64,000 nucleotides of DNA from Geomonas silvestris. GTDB lineage: Bacteria > Desulfobacterota > Desulfuromonadia > Geobacterales > Geobacteraceae. A program made the translations under genes and the position numbers. Shown piece after piece: positions 47,237 through 58,594 of this stretch. How positions within the stretch are numbered: position 1 is the first letter of the stretch; the number at the start of each line of letters is the position of its first letter. Location of the stretch: positions 297,586 through 361,585 of the forward strand of contig NZ_BLXX01000004.1 in NCBI RefSeq assembly GCF_014193515.1. The letters run 5' to 3'. The notes beneath the pieces are model-generated. The model was not told the DNA's origin and made no database searches. It saw only the letters and a program-made list of their open reading frames with translations.

Positions 47237-48646
47237 ATGAACAACCTCGCCCCCCACGATGATCGGACGACTTCCTGCGCACGATTTTACGACCTCTCCC
47301 CTGTCCCCCACATCGCCCTGACCGGCGCCGGCACCATCGTCGACCTGAACGGCGCAGCGGGCGAGCTGCTCGGTAGCCACACGGCGCGCCCCGGAGTTTC
47401 CCTGGCGGCCGCGGTCGCGGAGCAGGACCTCCCCGCCTTCCGGGACTTCCTCGGCAAGATCATGGCGGGTGACTCTGCGGGGTGCACGGTAACCCTGCTG
47501 CGCGCTGGCGCCGCCCCGGTCTCCCTCCGCCTCGCCGGACGCCACGTCGCCGGAGCCGACCTTGTCCTCGTGGCGCTGTTCGAGCTTTCCGGCCCCGACC
47601 ACCAACCCCGGGAGATGCTGGAGCGCGGCATCCTGAAGGTCATCGACGAGCAGACCAACATCGTCATCTGCGTGAAGGACCGCGAGGGGCGGGTCAGGTA
47701 CCTGAACCAGGCGATGTCGCGCTTTCTGGGGAGAAGTCCGGAGGAGGTCCTCGGCCGGTGCGACCTCGAGCCGATCGCCGACGCGGAGCAGGTGGTCCAG
47801 ATCCGGGCCAACGACCGGCGCATCATGGATACCGGCTGCACGGAGTGCTTCGAGGAGAGCGGCACCTCTGCCGCGGGACCCTGGACCTACCTCTTCACCA
47901 AGTCCCCCTACCTGGACCGCGCAGGGAACAGCGTCGGCGTCGTCGGGATCGGCCTGGACATCACCGCCCGCAAAAAGGCCGAGGAGACCCTGAAACGCTA
48001 CGCGCAACGCCTCATCGTGGTCGAGGACGAACTGAGAAAGGGGATCGCCATGGAACTGCATGACGACGTCGGCCAGGAGCTGACCGCGCTCACGCTGAAC
48101 CTGGCCATCATCGGGCGCAACCTCGGCGCGGACGCCGCCCAGGCGCTGCGGGGGACCATGGAGGACTCGCGCCAGTTGATCAAGGCGATCCACCGCTCGG
48201 TACGCAGCCTCATGGTCTCCCTGCACCCGACCCAGCTCGAGGAGTACGGCCTGGTCTCGGCGGTGCTCACCTACGCCAAGCAGTACCAGGAGCGCACCGG
48301 CATCGCCGTGACGGTCAAGACCGCGCCGGATTTTCCCAGGCTCGCCTCGGGAAGGGAGATCGCCCTGTTCCGCATCACCCAGGAGGCGCTGAACAACGTG
48401 CTCAAGCATGCCGAGGCGACCGAGGTCTCCATCGTCTTGACCCGGGATACCTCCTCGGTGCGGCTTTGCCTGGTCGACAACGGCAAGGGGCTCGCGCTTC
48501 CCCACGGTTTTCCGAGGCTCACCGAAACGGGCTGGGGGCTCACCATCATGCGCGAGCGGGCCGAGCTGGTCGGCGGCCGCTTCGCCATCGCGAGCGAGGC
48601 GGGCCGGGGGAGCACCATAACCATCGAGTTCGACGAGGTGCGCTGA
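47237..48646 (+). CDS. PAS-domain histidine kinase of the NarX/DegS (HisKA_3) type
   Basis: 469 residues; ATG at 47237 follows AGGAA by about six bases. No membrane segment is seen, so it is cytoplasmic. A weak PAS-like region (about 15-125) and a clear PAS/PAC (about 135-260; NIVICVKDREGRVRYLNQAM and VGVVGIGLDITARKKAEE) precede the HisKA_3 domain with phospho-His near 274 (AMELHDDVGQELTALTLN). The ATPase domain follows (FRITQEALNNVLKHAEA; DNGKGL; GLTIMRERAELVGG). It would phosphorylate the receiver protein encoded one base downstream. The signal is unknown; PAS domains often hold heme, flavin or small ligands. Confidence 0.92.
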   Translation: MNNLAPHDDRTTSCARFYDLSPVPHIALTGAGTIVDLNGAAGELLGSHTARPGVSLAAAVAEQDLPAFRDFLGKIMAGDSAGCTVTLLRAGAAPVSLRLAGRHVAGADLVLVALFELSGPDHQPREMLERGILKVIDEQTNIVICVKDREGRVRYLNQAMSRFLGRSPEEVLGRCDLEPIADAEQVVQIRANDRRIMDTGCTECFEESGTSAAGPWTYLFTKSPYLDRAGNSVGVVGIGLDITARKKAEETLKRYAQRLIVVEDELRKGIAMELHDDVGQELTALTLNLAIIGRNLGADAAQALRGTMEDSRQLIKAIHRSVRSLMVSLHPTQLEEYGLVSAVLTYAKQYQERTGIAVTVKTAPDFPRLASGREIALFRITQEALNNVLKHAEATEVSIVLTRDTSSVRLCLVDNGKGLALPHGFPRLTETGWGLTIMRERAELVGGRFAIASEAGRGSTITIEFDEVR

Positions 48647-48647
48647 C

Positions 48648-49070
48648 ATGGCAATAAAGATTTTAGTGGTGGACGACCGGGAGATGATCCGCACCCAGCT
48701 GAGCCAGTTTCTCGGCGACTACCCCGAGTTCTGCGTGGTCGGGGTGGCCGGGGACGGCGCGGAGGCGGTTGCCCGGACGGCGGAGCTTGCTCCGGACCTG
48801 GTGCTCATGGACGTGTCGATGCCGGGGATGGACGGTATCGAGGCGACCCGGCTGATCACCGAGCGGCTCCCCCGGGTGAAGGTCGTGATGCTCACCCTCT
48901 ACACCTCCGCGGAGAACTGCGAGCGCGCCCTGCGGGCCGGGGCCGCCGGGTACCTCCTCAAGGACAACGTCGTCGAGGAAGTCGTCGACGCCATCAAGGC
49001 GGTCATGACGGGAAAGACGTTCTTCAGCCCGGCTCTCGAGCCGATCGATTTCGGAAGCGGCCCGATCTGA
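48648..49070 (+). CDS. Receiver-only response regulator
   Basis: 140 residues; ATG at 48648 starts one base after the kinase TGA, so the two are coupled. The receiver is complete: DD at 9-10, phospho-acceptor Asp55 ([13 protein letters not shown]), Thr in MLTLY and Lys in LLKDN. The sequence matches NarL-type regulators but stops after the receiver ([19 protein letters not shown]), where a LuxR helix-turn-helix would normally start. Either the gene lost its DNA-binding domain, or it acts as a phosphate sink or by protein contact. No HTH was seen in other frames downstream. Confidence 0.9.
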   Translation: MAIKILVVDDREMIRTQLSQFLGDYPEFCVVGVAGDGAEAVARTAELAPDLVLMDVSMPGMDGIEATRLITERLPRVKVVMLTLYTSAENCERALRAGAAGYLLKDNVVEEVVDAIKAVMTGKTFFSPALEPIDFGSGPI

Positions 49071-49175
49071 CACACCCCCCTCCTCTAGCCCTCTCCCCTT
49101 TTTTCCCGCTCAATCCGGTACAATGGAGTGGACGGAACAACCGGAAGTTCACCTCTTAACCAGAGAGAGGACATT

Positions 49176-49571
49176 GTGCGCAACTACGATTACTTTCCCG
49201 ACCAAGAGGACGATCCGTGGGCGCAGGTACAGCTGACCAAAGAAGCGATCCGCGCCCGCTCGACCCTCATTATCTATACCGTGCTGCTGACGGCACCCTT
49301 TGTCGCGCTGGTCGCCTGCGGGGCCTACTTCTGCGGGCTTAAACCCAACGAGGTGCTGGGGATCTCCTGCTACAAGAGCATGCTCTCGGCGCTTTTCTTC
49401 TTCGACACGCTGAGAAACGCGGCCCACCACTGTTTCGACGAGGCCCAGGCAGACGGGCTGGTCAGCTGCCCCAAGGGGGTTCCGGTCATCGACCCGAGCT
49501 ACCCGCACCGGCGCCTGGCCCGACTCTCCTTCGCCATCGGAGGGCGCATCGCGCGCAGCAAAAACCGCTAG
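49176..49571 (+). CDS. Small protein with one membrane segment, unknown function
   Basis: 131 residues from GTG at 49176 (AGAGAGG six bases before); an ATG start at 49128 lacks a site. The N-terminus is soluble and acidic (NYDYFPDQEDDPWAQ). A single membrane segment lies at about 30-52 (IIYTVLLTAPFVALVACGAY). The remainder (about 80 residues) has no known motif. It may belong to the kinase/receiver transcript, since only about 100 bases separate them. No family recognised. Confidence 0.6.
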   Translation: MRNYDYFPDQEDDPWAQVQLTKEAIRARSTLIIYTVLLTAPFVALVACGAYFCGLKPNEVLGISCYKSMLSALFFFDTLRNAAHHCFDEAQADGLVSCPKGVPVIDPSYPHRRLARLSFAIGGRIARSKNR

Positions 49572-49606
49572 CAGCTTCCCCTTGAAAGCACCGCGAGCTC
49601 ACCGGG

Positions 49607-49630
49607 GAGGGCGGCTAACCACCCGCCCTC
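49607..49630 (+). repeat. Hairpin after the small membrane protein gene
   Basis: GAGGGCGG (49607-49614) pairs with CCGCCCTC (49623-49630) around an 8-base loop. No T-run follows, so it may be a weak terminator or stability hairpin. Confidence 0.45.
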
Positions 49631-50198
49631 GCCCACCATTCCCCCGCCGCTCAAACTCCCCCCTTTCGCCGCTGAAGTCCTGCCGTATAAGGGTCGATAA
49701 GCTCATGAAACGTGTGCTCGGGGAGGGCAATAACCAAGTGGGAGCCACTGCCGCCCTTGGCAGAGGCGTCCGCTCTTTCAGGCAGATGGCGCAGCACCCG
49801 GCTCCACCGGTGCCGCCGCCCCCCTCTTGCCTGTCCCTCAACCCTTCCCCTGCAGTTCCCCGCAGCTTCCTCCCCAAGCTTCAGCATGACGCCCCCCTTT
49901 GTAGGACTTCTCCCTCATCGCTCTCGGACAGACACCCTGCTTCGAATCAGACGTAACAGCCGCTGTGCCGGCAGAGCGCTTGCTACCTCTAAGACAACGG
50001 TTCAGGCAGCACCGACAGTTCTCTACAAAACAATACATCGGTAGAACAATCGGTTCCTTGGCAGCAGCGGCGCTTTCGGCGTCTCGGAGAAAGGCTGCAA
50101 CATTTCACCAGCAGGGACCCGAATCTTGGCAGCACACACTGCAGGTCATGCAGCGGGTACGGGACGCTGTCCCACCAGCAACAAAGGAGGGTATTGTC
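49631..50198. other. Long leader and intergenic region upstream of the lipoprotein oxidase
   Basis: About 570 bases without a supported gene. It contains a candidate sigma-54 element at 49968-49984. The oxidase frame is open back to 49965, but only ATG at 50199 has a ribosome-binding site and a lipoprotein signal. Confidence 0.4.
49968..49984 (+). promoter_or_regulatory. Possible sigma-54 promoter of the lipoprotein oxidase operon
   Basis: CCGGCAGAGCGCTTGCT has the GG-N10-GC spacing and a perfect TTGCT -12 box, but the -24 box is only a partial match to TGGCACG. The leader would be about 200 bases. Confidence 0.3.
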
Positions 50199-53306
<3,108 letters not shown>

Positions 53307-53316
53307 CCGGCGAGCA

Positions 53317-53357
53317 TTCCCCCCTCCCCTTGCGGGAGGGGGGTAGGGGTGGGGGAG
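53317..53357. repeat. Dispersed palindromic repeat, copy G (diverged)
   Basis: CCCCCCTCCCCTTGCGGGAG then GGGGGTAGGGGTGGGGG, a palindrome centred on CTTGCGGG, directly after the oxidase stop. It may also end transcription partially. Confidence 0.5.
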
Positions 53358-53418
53358 GCAGCCAGAGAGAAAACAGCAGTTATCTCTCCCCGCAGCACCA
53401 AAGAGAAAGGAGCGAGCC

Positions 53419-54087
53419 ATGTTATCCGGAAAGATCACCTTCTATGCGACACTTTTCATGCTCATCGCCCACCTTGTGCTCGGTTCCGGCCAGGCCCGCG
53501 GCGCCGTCGGCTGCGATCTCAACGATCCGGACCGCGACGTAGCGAGGCTCTTCCCCGGTTCGACCGGCTACAAGACCGTCTACATCGACCTCAGGAAACT
53601 CGGAGGGGACCGGCTGGTGGCCCAGGTCGAGTCCCGCCTGAGGGACCGCCTGCACGGCCTCTACGAAACCGTCGACGTACCCTACACGGTGTACGTGATC
53701 TACCAGGGGAAGAAGAAGATCGGCTACATCCACGGCGTGAACCAGAAGGGGCGCTACGGGGGGATCGCGGTCTTTTTGGCTCTCGACCTAAACGAGCGTA
53801 TCAAGAGCTTTTACATACAGAAGATAAGCGGGCCGGAGGCCGGGAAGTTCCGCACCGGCGAGTTCGGCAGGCAGTTCGCCGGGCTTTCCCTGAAGGACTT
53901 CGAACTCTACGACGTGGTGAGCGGCAAGGGGGGGGGCAAGGTCTCCGGGATTGCCAATCCCGTCGGCGAATCCGACCCCGACTTCCGGCTCACCCTGCGC
54001 GGCACCAAGAAGAACCTTTTATTCGTGAACGAGTTTCTCAAGCTGGCCTCCCAGTGGCCGCCGCCCAAGGGAAAGACGGCCCCGTGA
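53419..54087 (+). CDS. Secreted FMN-binding-like domain protein
   Basis: 222 residues; ATG at 53419 follows AAAGGAG. Signal peptide about 1-27 (HLVLGSGQARG). The body (VYVIYQGKKKIGYIHGVNQK, then VFLALDLNERIKSFYIQKIS and EFGRQFAGLSLKDFEL) resembles the FMN_bind fold of RnfG/NosR, in which flavin is attached to a Ser/Thr. The covalent-flavin motif (S/D-GAT-x-S/T) is not visible, so it may bind flavin loosely or not at all. It is 112 bases downstream of the lipoprotein multicopper oxidase and may supply or accept electrons for it. The function is inferred only from fold resemblance and position. Confidence 0.6.
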   Translation: MLSGKITFYATLFMLIAHLVLGSGQARGAVGCDLNDPDRDVARLFPGSTGYKTVYIDLRKLGGDRLVAQVESRLRDRLHGLYETVDVPYTVYVIYQGKKKIGYIHGVNQKGRYGGIAVFLALDLNERIKSFYIQKISGPEAGKFRTGEFGRQFAGLSLKDFELYDVVSGKGGGKVSGIANPVGESDPDFRLTLRGTKKNLLFVNEFLKLASQWPPPKGKTAP

Positions 54088-54106
54088 GGTGCCGGGCACT
54101 GCCATT

Positions 54107-54196
54107 AAGTCAGCGCTCCCCCGCCCCTTGCGGGAGGGTGGACTCCTGGCATTGCTGCTCTTAACGTAATGGCAAGGGGGGACAGGGGGATTTAGC
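54107..54196. repeat. Dispersed palindromic repeat, copy H
   Basis: CCCCCGCCCCTTGCGGGAGG near 54123 and GGGGGGACAGGGGGATTTAG near 54176 match the ends of copies C, E and F. The middle is diverged. Confidence 0.5.
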
Positions 54197-54325
54197 ACCG
54201 CCGGCCAACCGGCAAAGCCCCGGGTCCAAAGAAATCGGAAGCAGCTCGCTATCTACCATAACGACGCGCGGCGGGCGGTTTGTCACCGCAGCCCGCCACA
54301 GCACGAGCATACGGAGGGTACGACC

Positions 54326-54751
54326 ATGAAAACGACCATGACCGGAAAACTGAGCGCACTCCTCGCCCTGGCACTTTGGGCAACCGCCGCGGGATGCTCC
54401 TCGAGCACCCAGCCCCCGCAGCACGCGGCGGCCCAACCGGGCCGGGCGCAGATCATCGAGAAGGCGAGCATCGTGAAGTCGGCGAGCCCGCCAAGCGAGG
54501 CGCAGATCGTCCAGGCCATCGACGCCTCGGGTGCCATGCGGCGGGCCGACGGCAGTTTCAGCGTGATACCTCCCATAAAGGTCGCGCAGCTGGGAAAACA
54601 GGGGGGCGAGGGAGGCTGGCCGGTCAAGGCCCGCTTCCAGCTGAAGGTCAAAGGAAGGGAGGCGCTGGCGGAGACCACCAGCTCATTCAGGGTCTTTCTG
54701 GTACAGGAGGGGCCCAGCCGCCAGGTCTGGAAGGCGGAACTGGGAACCTAG
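54326..54751 (+). CDS. Small lipoprotein of unknown function
   Basis: 141 residues; ATG at 54326 follows GGAGGG. Lipobox TAAGC (Cys24) after a hydrophobic signal, then a Pro/Gln/Ala linker. The rest is a small alpha/beta domain with no recognised motif (SEAQIVQAIDASGAMRRADG; VKARFQLKVKG). It lies about 240 bases after the FMN-binding-like gene with a repeat between, and its end is three bases from the convergent regulator gene. It could belong to the oxidase gene set. Confidence 0.7.
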   Translation: MKTTMTGKLSALLALALWATAAGCSSSTQPPQHAAAQPGRAQIIEKASIVKSASPPSEAQIVQAIDASGAMRRADGSFSVIPPIKVAQLGKQGGEGGWPVKARFQLKVKGREALAETTSSFRVFLVQEGPSRQVWKAELGT

Positions 54752-54754
54752 CGG

Positions 54755-55387
54755 CTAGCGGGTCAGGTTGTGGGTCAGGGCGTAGTGCATCAGCTCCGAG
54801 TTGTTGGCGAGGTTGAGCTTCTCCAGGACCCGGGTGCGGTGGGTGCTGATGGTCTTCACGCTCAGGGCGAGTTCGAGGGCTATGGCACCCACCGTTTTTC
54901 CGTCCGCGATCATCCGGAACACCTGGTACTCGCGGTTGCTGAGCAACTCCTCCAGGGGCTTCTCCGGATTGCCGTCCAGGCTCGTCACCAGGGTTTCGGC
55001 CACGCTCGGGCTTATGTACTTCCCTCCCTGCATCACCTTCTTGACCGCACTCATCAGCTCGTCCCAGGCGCACTCCTTGTTGAGGTACCCCGCCGCGCCG
55101 GCCCTGAAGGCGCGCACCGCGTACTGTTCCTCCGGGTGCATGCTGATGACCAGCACGGGAAGCTTCGGCTGGTGCTCCTTGAGGACCTTAAGGGCATCGA
55201 GGCCGCCGCGCCCGGGCATCGAGATGTCCATGAGGACCAGGTCGTAGCGGGCGTTGCGGGCCTTCAAGAGCGCCTCCTCGCCGCTTCTGGCCTCCTCGAT
55301 GGCGAAGAGGTCGGGGACCTCGTTGAGAATCTGGATCAGCCCGCGCCGGAAGATGGGGTGGTCGTCGGCGATGAGTACCTTTATCAT
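54755..55387 (-). CDS. NarL/FixJ-type response regulator
   Basis: 210 residues, ATG at 55387. Receiver at 1-120 with acidic pair DD (8-9), phospho-acceptor Asp54 (LVLMDISMPG), Ser in VISMH and Lys in LNKEC. The C-terminal LuxR helix-turn-helix (about 148-205; LSNREYQVFRMIADGKTVGA, LALSVKTISTHRTRVLEKL) is complete. Its start overlaps the stop of the upstream kinase gene by four bases (ATGA), so the pair is translationally coupled. Targets unknown. Confidence 0.95.
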   Translation of the reverse strand: MIKVLIADDHPIFRRGLIQILNEVPDLFAIEEARSGEEALLKARNARYDLVLMDISMPGRGGLDALKVLKEHQPKLPVLVISMHPEEQYAVRAFRAGAAGYLNKECAWDELMSAVKKVMQGGKYISPSVAETLVTSLDGNPEKPLEELLSNREYQVFRMIADGKTVGAIALELALSVKTISTHRTRVLEKLNLANNSELMHYALTHNLTR

Positions 55388-56946
55388 AGAGCAACTCCTT
55401 CAGGGGCCTTTCCCAGGGGGATGCCGACGCAGACCGAGGTCCCGGCGCCGGGGCGGGATTCGATGGCGAGTGCGCCGCCCAGGAAGCGGGCCCGCTCGCG
55501 CATGCCGACGATTCCCAGCGATCGCGGGTCGCGAAGCTCCTCCTCGCGCGCGCCGCGGCCGTCGTCGCTCACCCGCAGCAAAAGCTCTTCCCCGCTCTCC
55601 TCCAGGGTGGCGCAGACCCGGGTCGCCTCGGCGTGCCGGCAGACGTTGGTGAGCGCCTCCTGGAAGATGCGGAAAAGCGCCGTCGAGCGGTCCTGGTCCA
55701 GGTGCGCGCAGTCGCAATCGATCTCCACCGTGCAGGCGATGCCGGTGCGCTTGGTGAACTCCCGGCCGTACCATTCCAGTGCCTCGCTCAGCCCGAGGTC
55801 GTCCAAAAGCACCGGGCGCAGGTCGGCGGAAATCCGCTTCACGATCCCGATGGCGTCGTTGAAGTACCCTTCCAGCTGGCCGGCCTTCTCGGCAAGCCGC
55901 GCATCGTCCCCGGGCAATCTCTTCTTGAGCCACTGCAGGTCGATCTTCATGGCGGTCAGAAGCTGCCCCAGGTCGTCGTGGATGTCGCGCGAGATGCTGG
56001 CCCGCTCCTCCTCGCGCACCGTCTGCAGGTGCTCGTAGAGGCTGGTGAGCTCCGCAGTGCGCTCCCGCACCCTCCCCTCGAGCTCGGCGTTCAGGGTGCG
56101 CACCGCCTCCTCGGCCCGGGCACGCTCCCCGATCTCGCGCTGCAGCTTGGCATTCGACTCGGTGAGCTGTGCGGTGCGCTTTTCCACCCGGCCCGACATG
56201 GTGCGGAAGCTGTCCGCCAGGATTCCCAGCTCGTCGTTGGATTTGTGGGCGATCTGAACCGGGTGCTCTCCCCGTTCCATCCCAAGGATGGCGCGGGTCA
56301 CCTCGCGCAAGGGGCGCACGATGAGCCTGGTCACCCAGGCGGAGGTGGCAAAGGCGATCAGCACCCCCGCCAGCGAGATGGCCAGCCCCGACCTGATGGT
56401 GGCGTTTAAAACCTGGTGGTAGTTTGCGTTGGTCGCCTGGGCATCGCGGGAAACCGACTGGGCGAAGTGGCGCAGCGAGATCTCGATGATGTCGATGCGC
56501 TGGTCGATCTGCGCGTCGATCTCGGAAAGCGGTCCGGGGACCGGAGCACCGCGCTGGATCAAGGGGAGCATCTGGCGCTCGTAGATGTCGACGATGTCGC
56601 TGATGGCCTGCCCGGCGAGCCCGACGTCGGCCTTCTCCTCCCGGGTCTCCGCGGCCCGGGAGATCCGCGCCAGCTTTTCGAGGGCCGTCTTTTTGCCGGC
56701 GGTCCAGAGCCGTGCGGAGCCGGCCAGGTCGCGGTTGATGACCGAGTTGGCGATGATCTGGTACAGGTCCTCGCCGATGTGCTGGGCGTCCGAGGCGAGT
56801 TCCAGCTCCTCTCCGCACTGCACGGTGCGGTGGTAGAGCTTCTCCAGCTTTTGCAAAGCCTGGAAGTTGACGGCGACGACGGTCATCAGCAACAAAAGGC
56901 AGATACCGAAGCCGCTGGTCAGTTTGACACTTATCTTGTTGAACAT
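55384..56946 (-). CDS. Membrane sensor histidine kinase, HisKA_3 type
   Basis: 520 residues. A membrane segment at about 9-30 and another at about 185-207 enclose a helical sensor of about 150 residues (HRTVQCGEELELASDAQHI), similar to four-helix-bundle sensors. HAMP, a long coiled coil (about 255-310), HisKA_3 with phospho-His near 328 (SRDIHDDLGQLLTAMK), and the ATPase domain (FRIFQEALTNVCRHAEA; DGRGA; GIVGMRERARFLGG) follow. The partner is the coupled NarL-type regulator. A strong ribosome-binding site was not identified. Confidence 0.93.
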   Translation of the reverse strand: MFNKISVKLTSGFGICLLLLMTVVAVNFQALQKLEKLYHRTVQCGEELELASDAQHIGEDLYQIIANSVINRDLAGSARLWTAGKKTALEKLARISRAAETREEKADVGLAGQAISDIVDIYERQMLPLIQRGAPVPGPLSEIDAQIDQRIDIIEISLRHFAQSVSRDAQATNANYHQVLNATIRSGLAISLAGVLIAFATSAWVTRLIVRPLREVTRAILGMERGEHPVQIAHKSNDELGILADSFRTMSGRVEKRTAQLTESNAKLQREIGERARAEEAVRTLNAELEGRVRERTAELTSLYEHLQTVREEERASISRDIHDDLGQLLTAMKIDLQWLKKRLPGDDARLAEKAGQLEGYFNDAIGIVKRISADLRPVLLDDLGLSEALEWYGREFTKRTGIACTVEIDCDCAHLDQDRSTALFRIFQEALTNVCRHAEATRVCATLEESGEELLLRVSDDGRGAREEELRDPRSLGIVGMRERARFLGGALAIESRPGAGTSVCVGIPLGKAPEGVAL

Positions 56947-57261
56947 GGAAGCCAGCCGATCCTTCCCACCGAAGACACCACACTTTCAAAAACTACCTTC
57001 AGTGTTCATCCTCCGATGCAGAGTACTCTTTGCAGGCTCATTTTATAGTATTTGCCGTGTCATTCAAGCATTTTGATTGGACCAACGTCCGCTGCGATCG
57101 TTATAGAGTGTCCGCTAATACTACTGCCGAGCATCCGGTCAGGAAACCGGAGCAGATCCAAACTGAGTTTTTCCACGTTCGCACACGTTCAAACCGCTCT
57201 CGCCTGGGCGAGACGCCGGATGCGGGAAAGCCGACGAGCTCTGGGTTCTTTTCCACAAGGA
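56947..57261. other. Intergenic region upstream of the sensor kinase
   Basis: About 315 bases, moderately AT-rich, with no gene seen. It should hold the leftward kinase promoter. Confidence 0.4.
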
Positions 57262-57318
57262 TCCGCAAGCCCGCGTCCTCCCTTTGAAAACGGGGGGACA
57301 GGGGGATTCGCCTTTCCC
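57262..57318. repeat. Dispersed palindromic repeat, copy F
   Basis: CGTCCTCCCTTTGAAAACGG then GGGGACAGGGGGATTCGCC. It abuts the stop codon of the truncated dehydratase-family gene and matches copy C across the whole element. Confidence 0.65.
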
Positions 57319-57320
57319 TC

Positions 57321-57656
57321 CTAGCACATCTCCAGCGCCGCGCCGATCCTGGTCTTCAGCTGCCCGATGTCCTGCGAAGAGAAGTCCGTGACGATCTTCA
57401 GGTAGTTGGTCCCCAGCCCGTTTCTCACCAGCGACTCCACCTTCACCGCCTCGACGTTGAAGGTGTGGCAGGACTGCAGCACCAGGTCGATGACCAGGTC
57501 CGGCCTGAGCAGGTCGACCTGCTCCTTCAGTACCTCCATCCTCCCGGTGTTCGGGGTCATGCAGGCGCAAGGGATCTGCAGAGAGCGCGTGGCGATGGCC
57601 CTGAGCGGGTCGCCCGTGGCCGATTCCTGCAAGCTTGATAACACACCTCTTCTCAT
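57321..57656 (-). pseudogene. C-terminal fragment of a 2-hydroxyacyl-CoA dehydratase/HgdB-family gene
   Basis: 111 residues in an open frame, ATG at 57656 with AAGGA six bases before. The sequence matches only the last quarter of the HGD-D family (PF06050): DPLRAIATRSLQIPCACMTP, DLVIDLVLQSCHTFNVEAVK and YLKIVTDFSSQDIGQLKTRI. These contain Cys residues that hold the [4Fe-4S] cluster in full-length proteins of about 380-430 residues. The rest is missing: no homologous frame precedes it. Either an N-terminal deletion left this relic, or a short single-domain form is still expressed. Repeat copy F lies at its 3' edge. Confidence 0.6.
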
Positions 57657-57904
57657 CCGGGATCCTTAAGCGGCCGGATACTAGCAGATCTCTTCACCCT
57701 AGACCAATTCATATCATTAACGAGACGGCTACCACCCATCGCTTTTGTCGATAAAGAAACGTATCAGATACACCGCACCTCATGACAGCTGCCTCCCCAC
57801 CTTCTCCTCACAGCATCCCGTCACCAGTCCCTGACGTTTTAGTCAGAATAACTTCAGTTGTGAAAATGGAGAGGTTCACTATCATTAGAGGCAAGGAGAG
57901 CTCC
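57657..57904. other. Promoter region of the OmpR-type two-component operon
   Basis: About 250 bases with no gene. A short palindrome CTGAC-GTTTTA-GTCAG near 57830-57845, about 60 bases before the start, might bind the regulator. Confidence 0.35.
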
Positions 57905-58594
57905 ATGCACATTCTGGTTATCGAGGACGAACCCAAAGTCGCGGGTGCCCTGAAAGACGGGCTGGAAGCGGAAGGCTACCTTGTCTCGGTCGCCCCAACC
58001 GGCGAAGACGGTTTCTTCCGGCTCACTACCGAGGTCTTCGACCTCGTGCTTCTAGACCTGATGCTCCCCGGGCGCGACGGCATCGAGATCCTCACCGCGC
58101 TCAGAAAACGGGGGTTCGAGACCCCGGTCCTCATCCTCACCGCCCGTGATTCCGTCGATGATCGGGTGCTCGGGCTGGACAGCGGCGCCGACGACTACCT
58201 GGTGAAGCCGTTCGCCTTCCCGGAACTTTTGGCGCGGATCCGCCTGGTGCTGCGCAGGGAGAAGAAGGAGAAGGAGCCGGTGCTGAAACTCGCGCTCCTC
58301 GATCTGGAGATGGACCTGATGACGCGCAAGGTGGCGCGCGGGGGGCAAGAGCTCGAGCTTACCACCCGTGAGTTCGAACTCCTCGAATACCTTCTGCGCA
58401 ACCAGGGGGAAATCGTCTCGCGCGAGATGCTCTCGAGAGACGTATGGCAGGTCAAGGACCGTTCCACACCGCTTGACAACGTGATCGACGTACACATCGC
58501 CCGGCTCAGGCGCAAGATCGACGGCCCCTTCGACCTCAAGCTGCTCAAGACGGTGCGCGGCCTGGGCTTCACCATGAACGGCGAGGGCGCATGA
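57905..58594 (+). CDS. OmpR/PhoB-type response regulator
   Basis: 229 residues; ATG at 57905 follows AAGGAGAG, while an upstream in-frame ATG at 57782 has no site. Receiver with ED (8-9), acceptor Asp51 (LVLLDLMLPGRDG), Thr in ILTARD and Lys in LVKPF. The winged-helix domain follows (about 130-225; ELTTREFELLEYLLRNQGEI, DNVIDVHIARLRRKID, LLKTVRGLGF). Its last codon region overlaps the kinase start by four bases. The group resembles CusR/QseB-type regulators, but targets are not identified. The pentaheme cytochrome gene downstream is a candidate. Confidence 0.95.
   Translation: MHILVIEDEPKVAGALKDGLEAEGYLVSVAPTGEDGFFRLTTEVFDLVLLDLMLPGRDGIEILTALRKRGFETPVLILTARDSVDDRVLGLDSGADDYLVKPFAFPELLARIRLVLRREKKEKEPVLKLALLDLEMDLMTRKVARGGQELELTTREFELLEYLLRNQGEIVSREMLSRDVWQVKDRSTPLDNVIDVHIARLRRKIDGPFDLKLLKTVRGLGFTMNGEGA

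Noticed and set aside
49965..50198. N-terminal extension of the lipoprotein oxidase frame
   Set aside because: It would bury the lipoprotein signal peptide inside the protein; ATG at 50199 has AAAGGAGG and a proper signal.
54165..54265. GEMM (c-di-GMP-I) riboswitch-like sequence before the small lipoprotein gene (GGCAAAGCCCCGGGTCC)
   Set aside because: Only a fragment resembles the GCAAAGCC-CGGG half. The GGGACGCAAAGCC core, the first stem and the receptor for its tetraloop are absent, and the left part belongs to dispersed repeat copy H.
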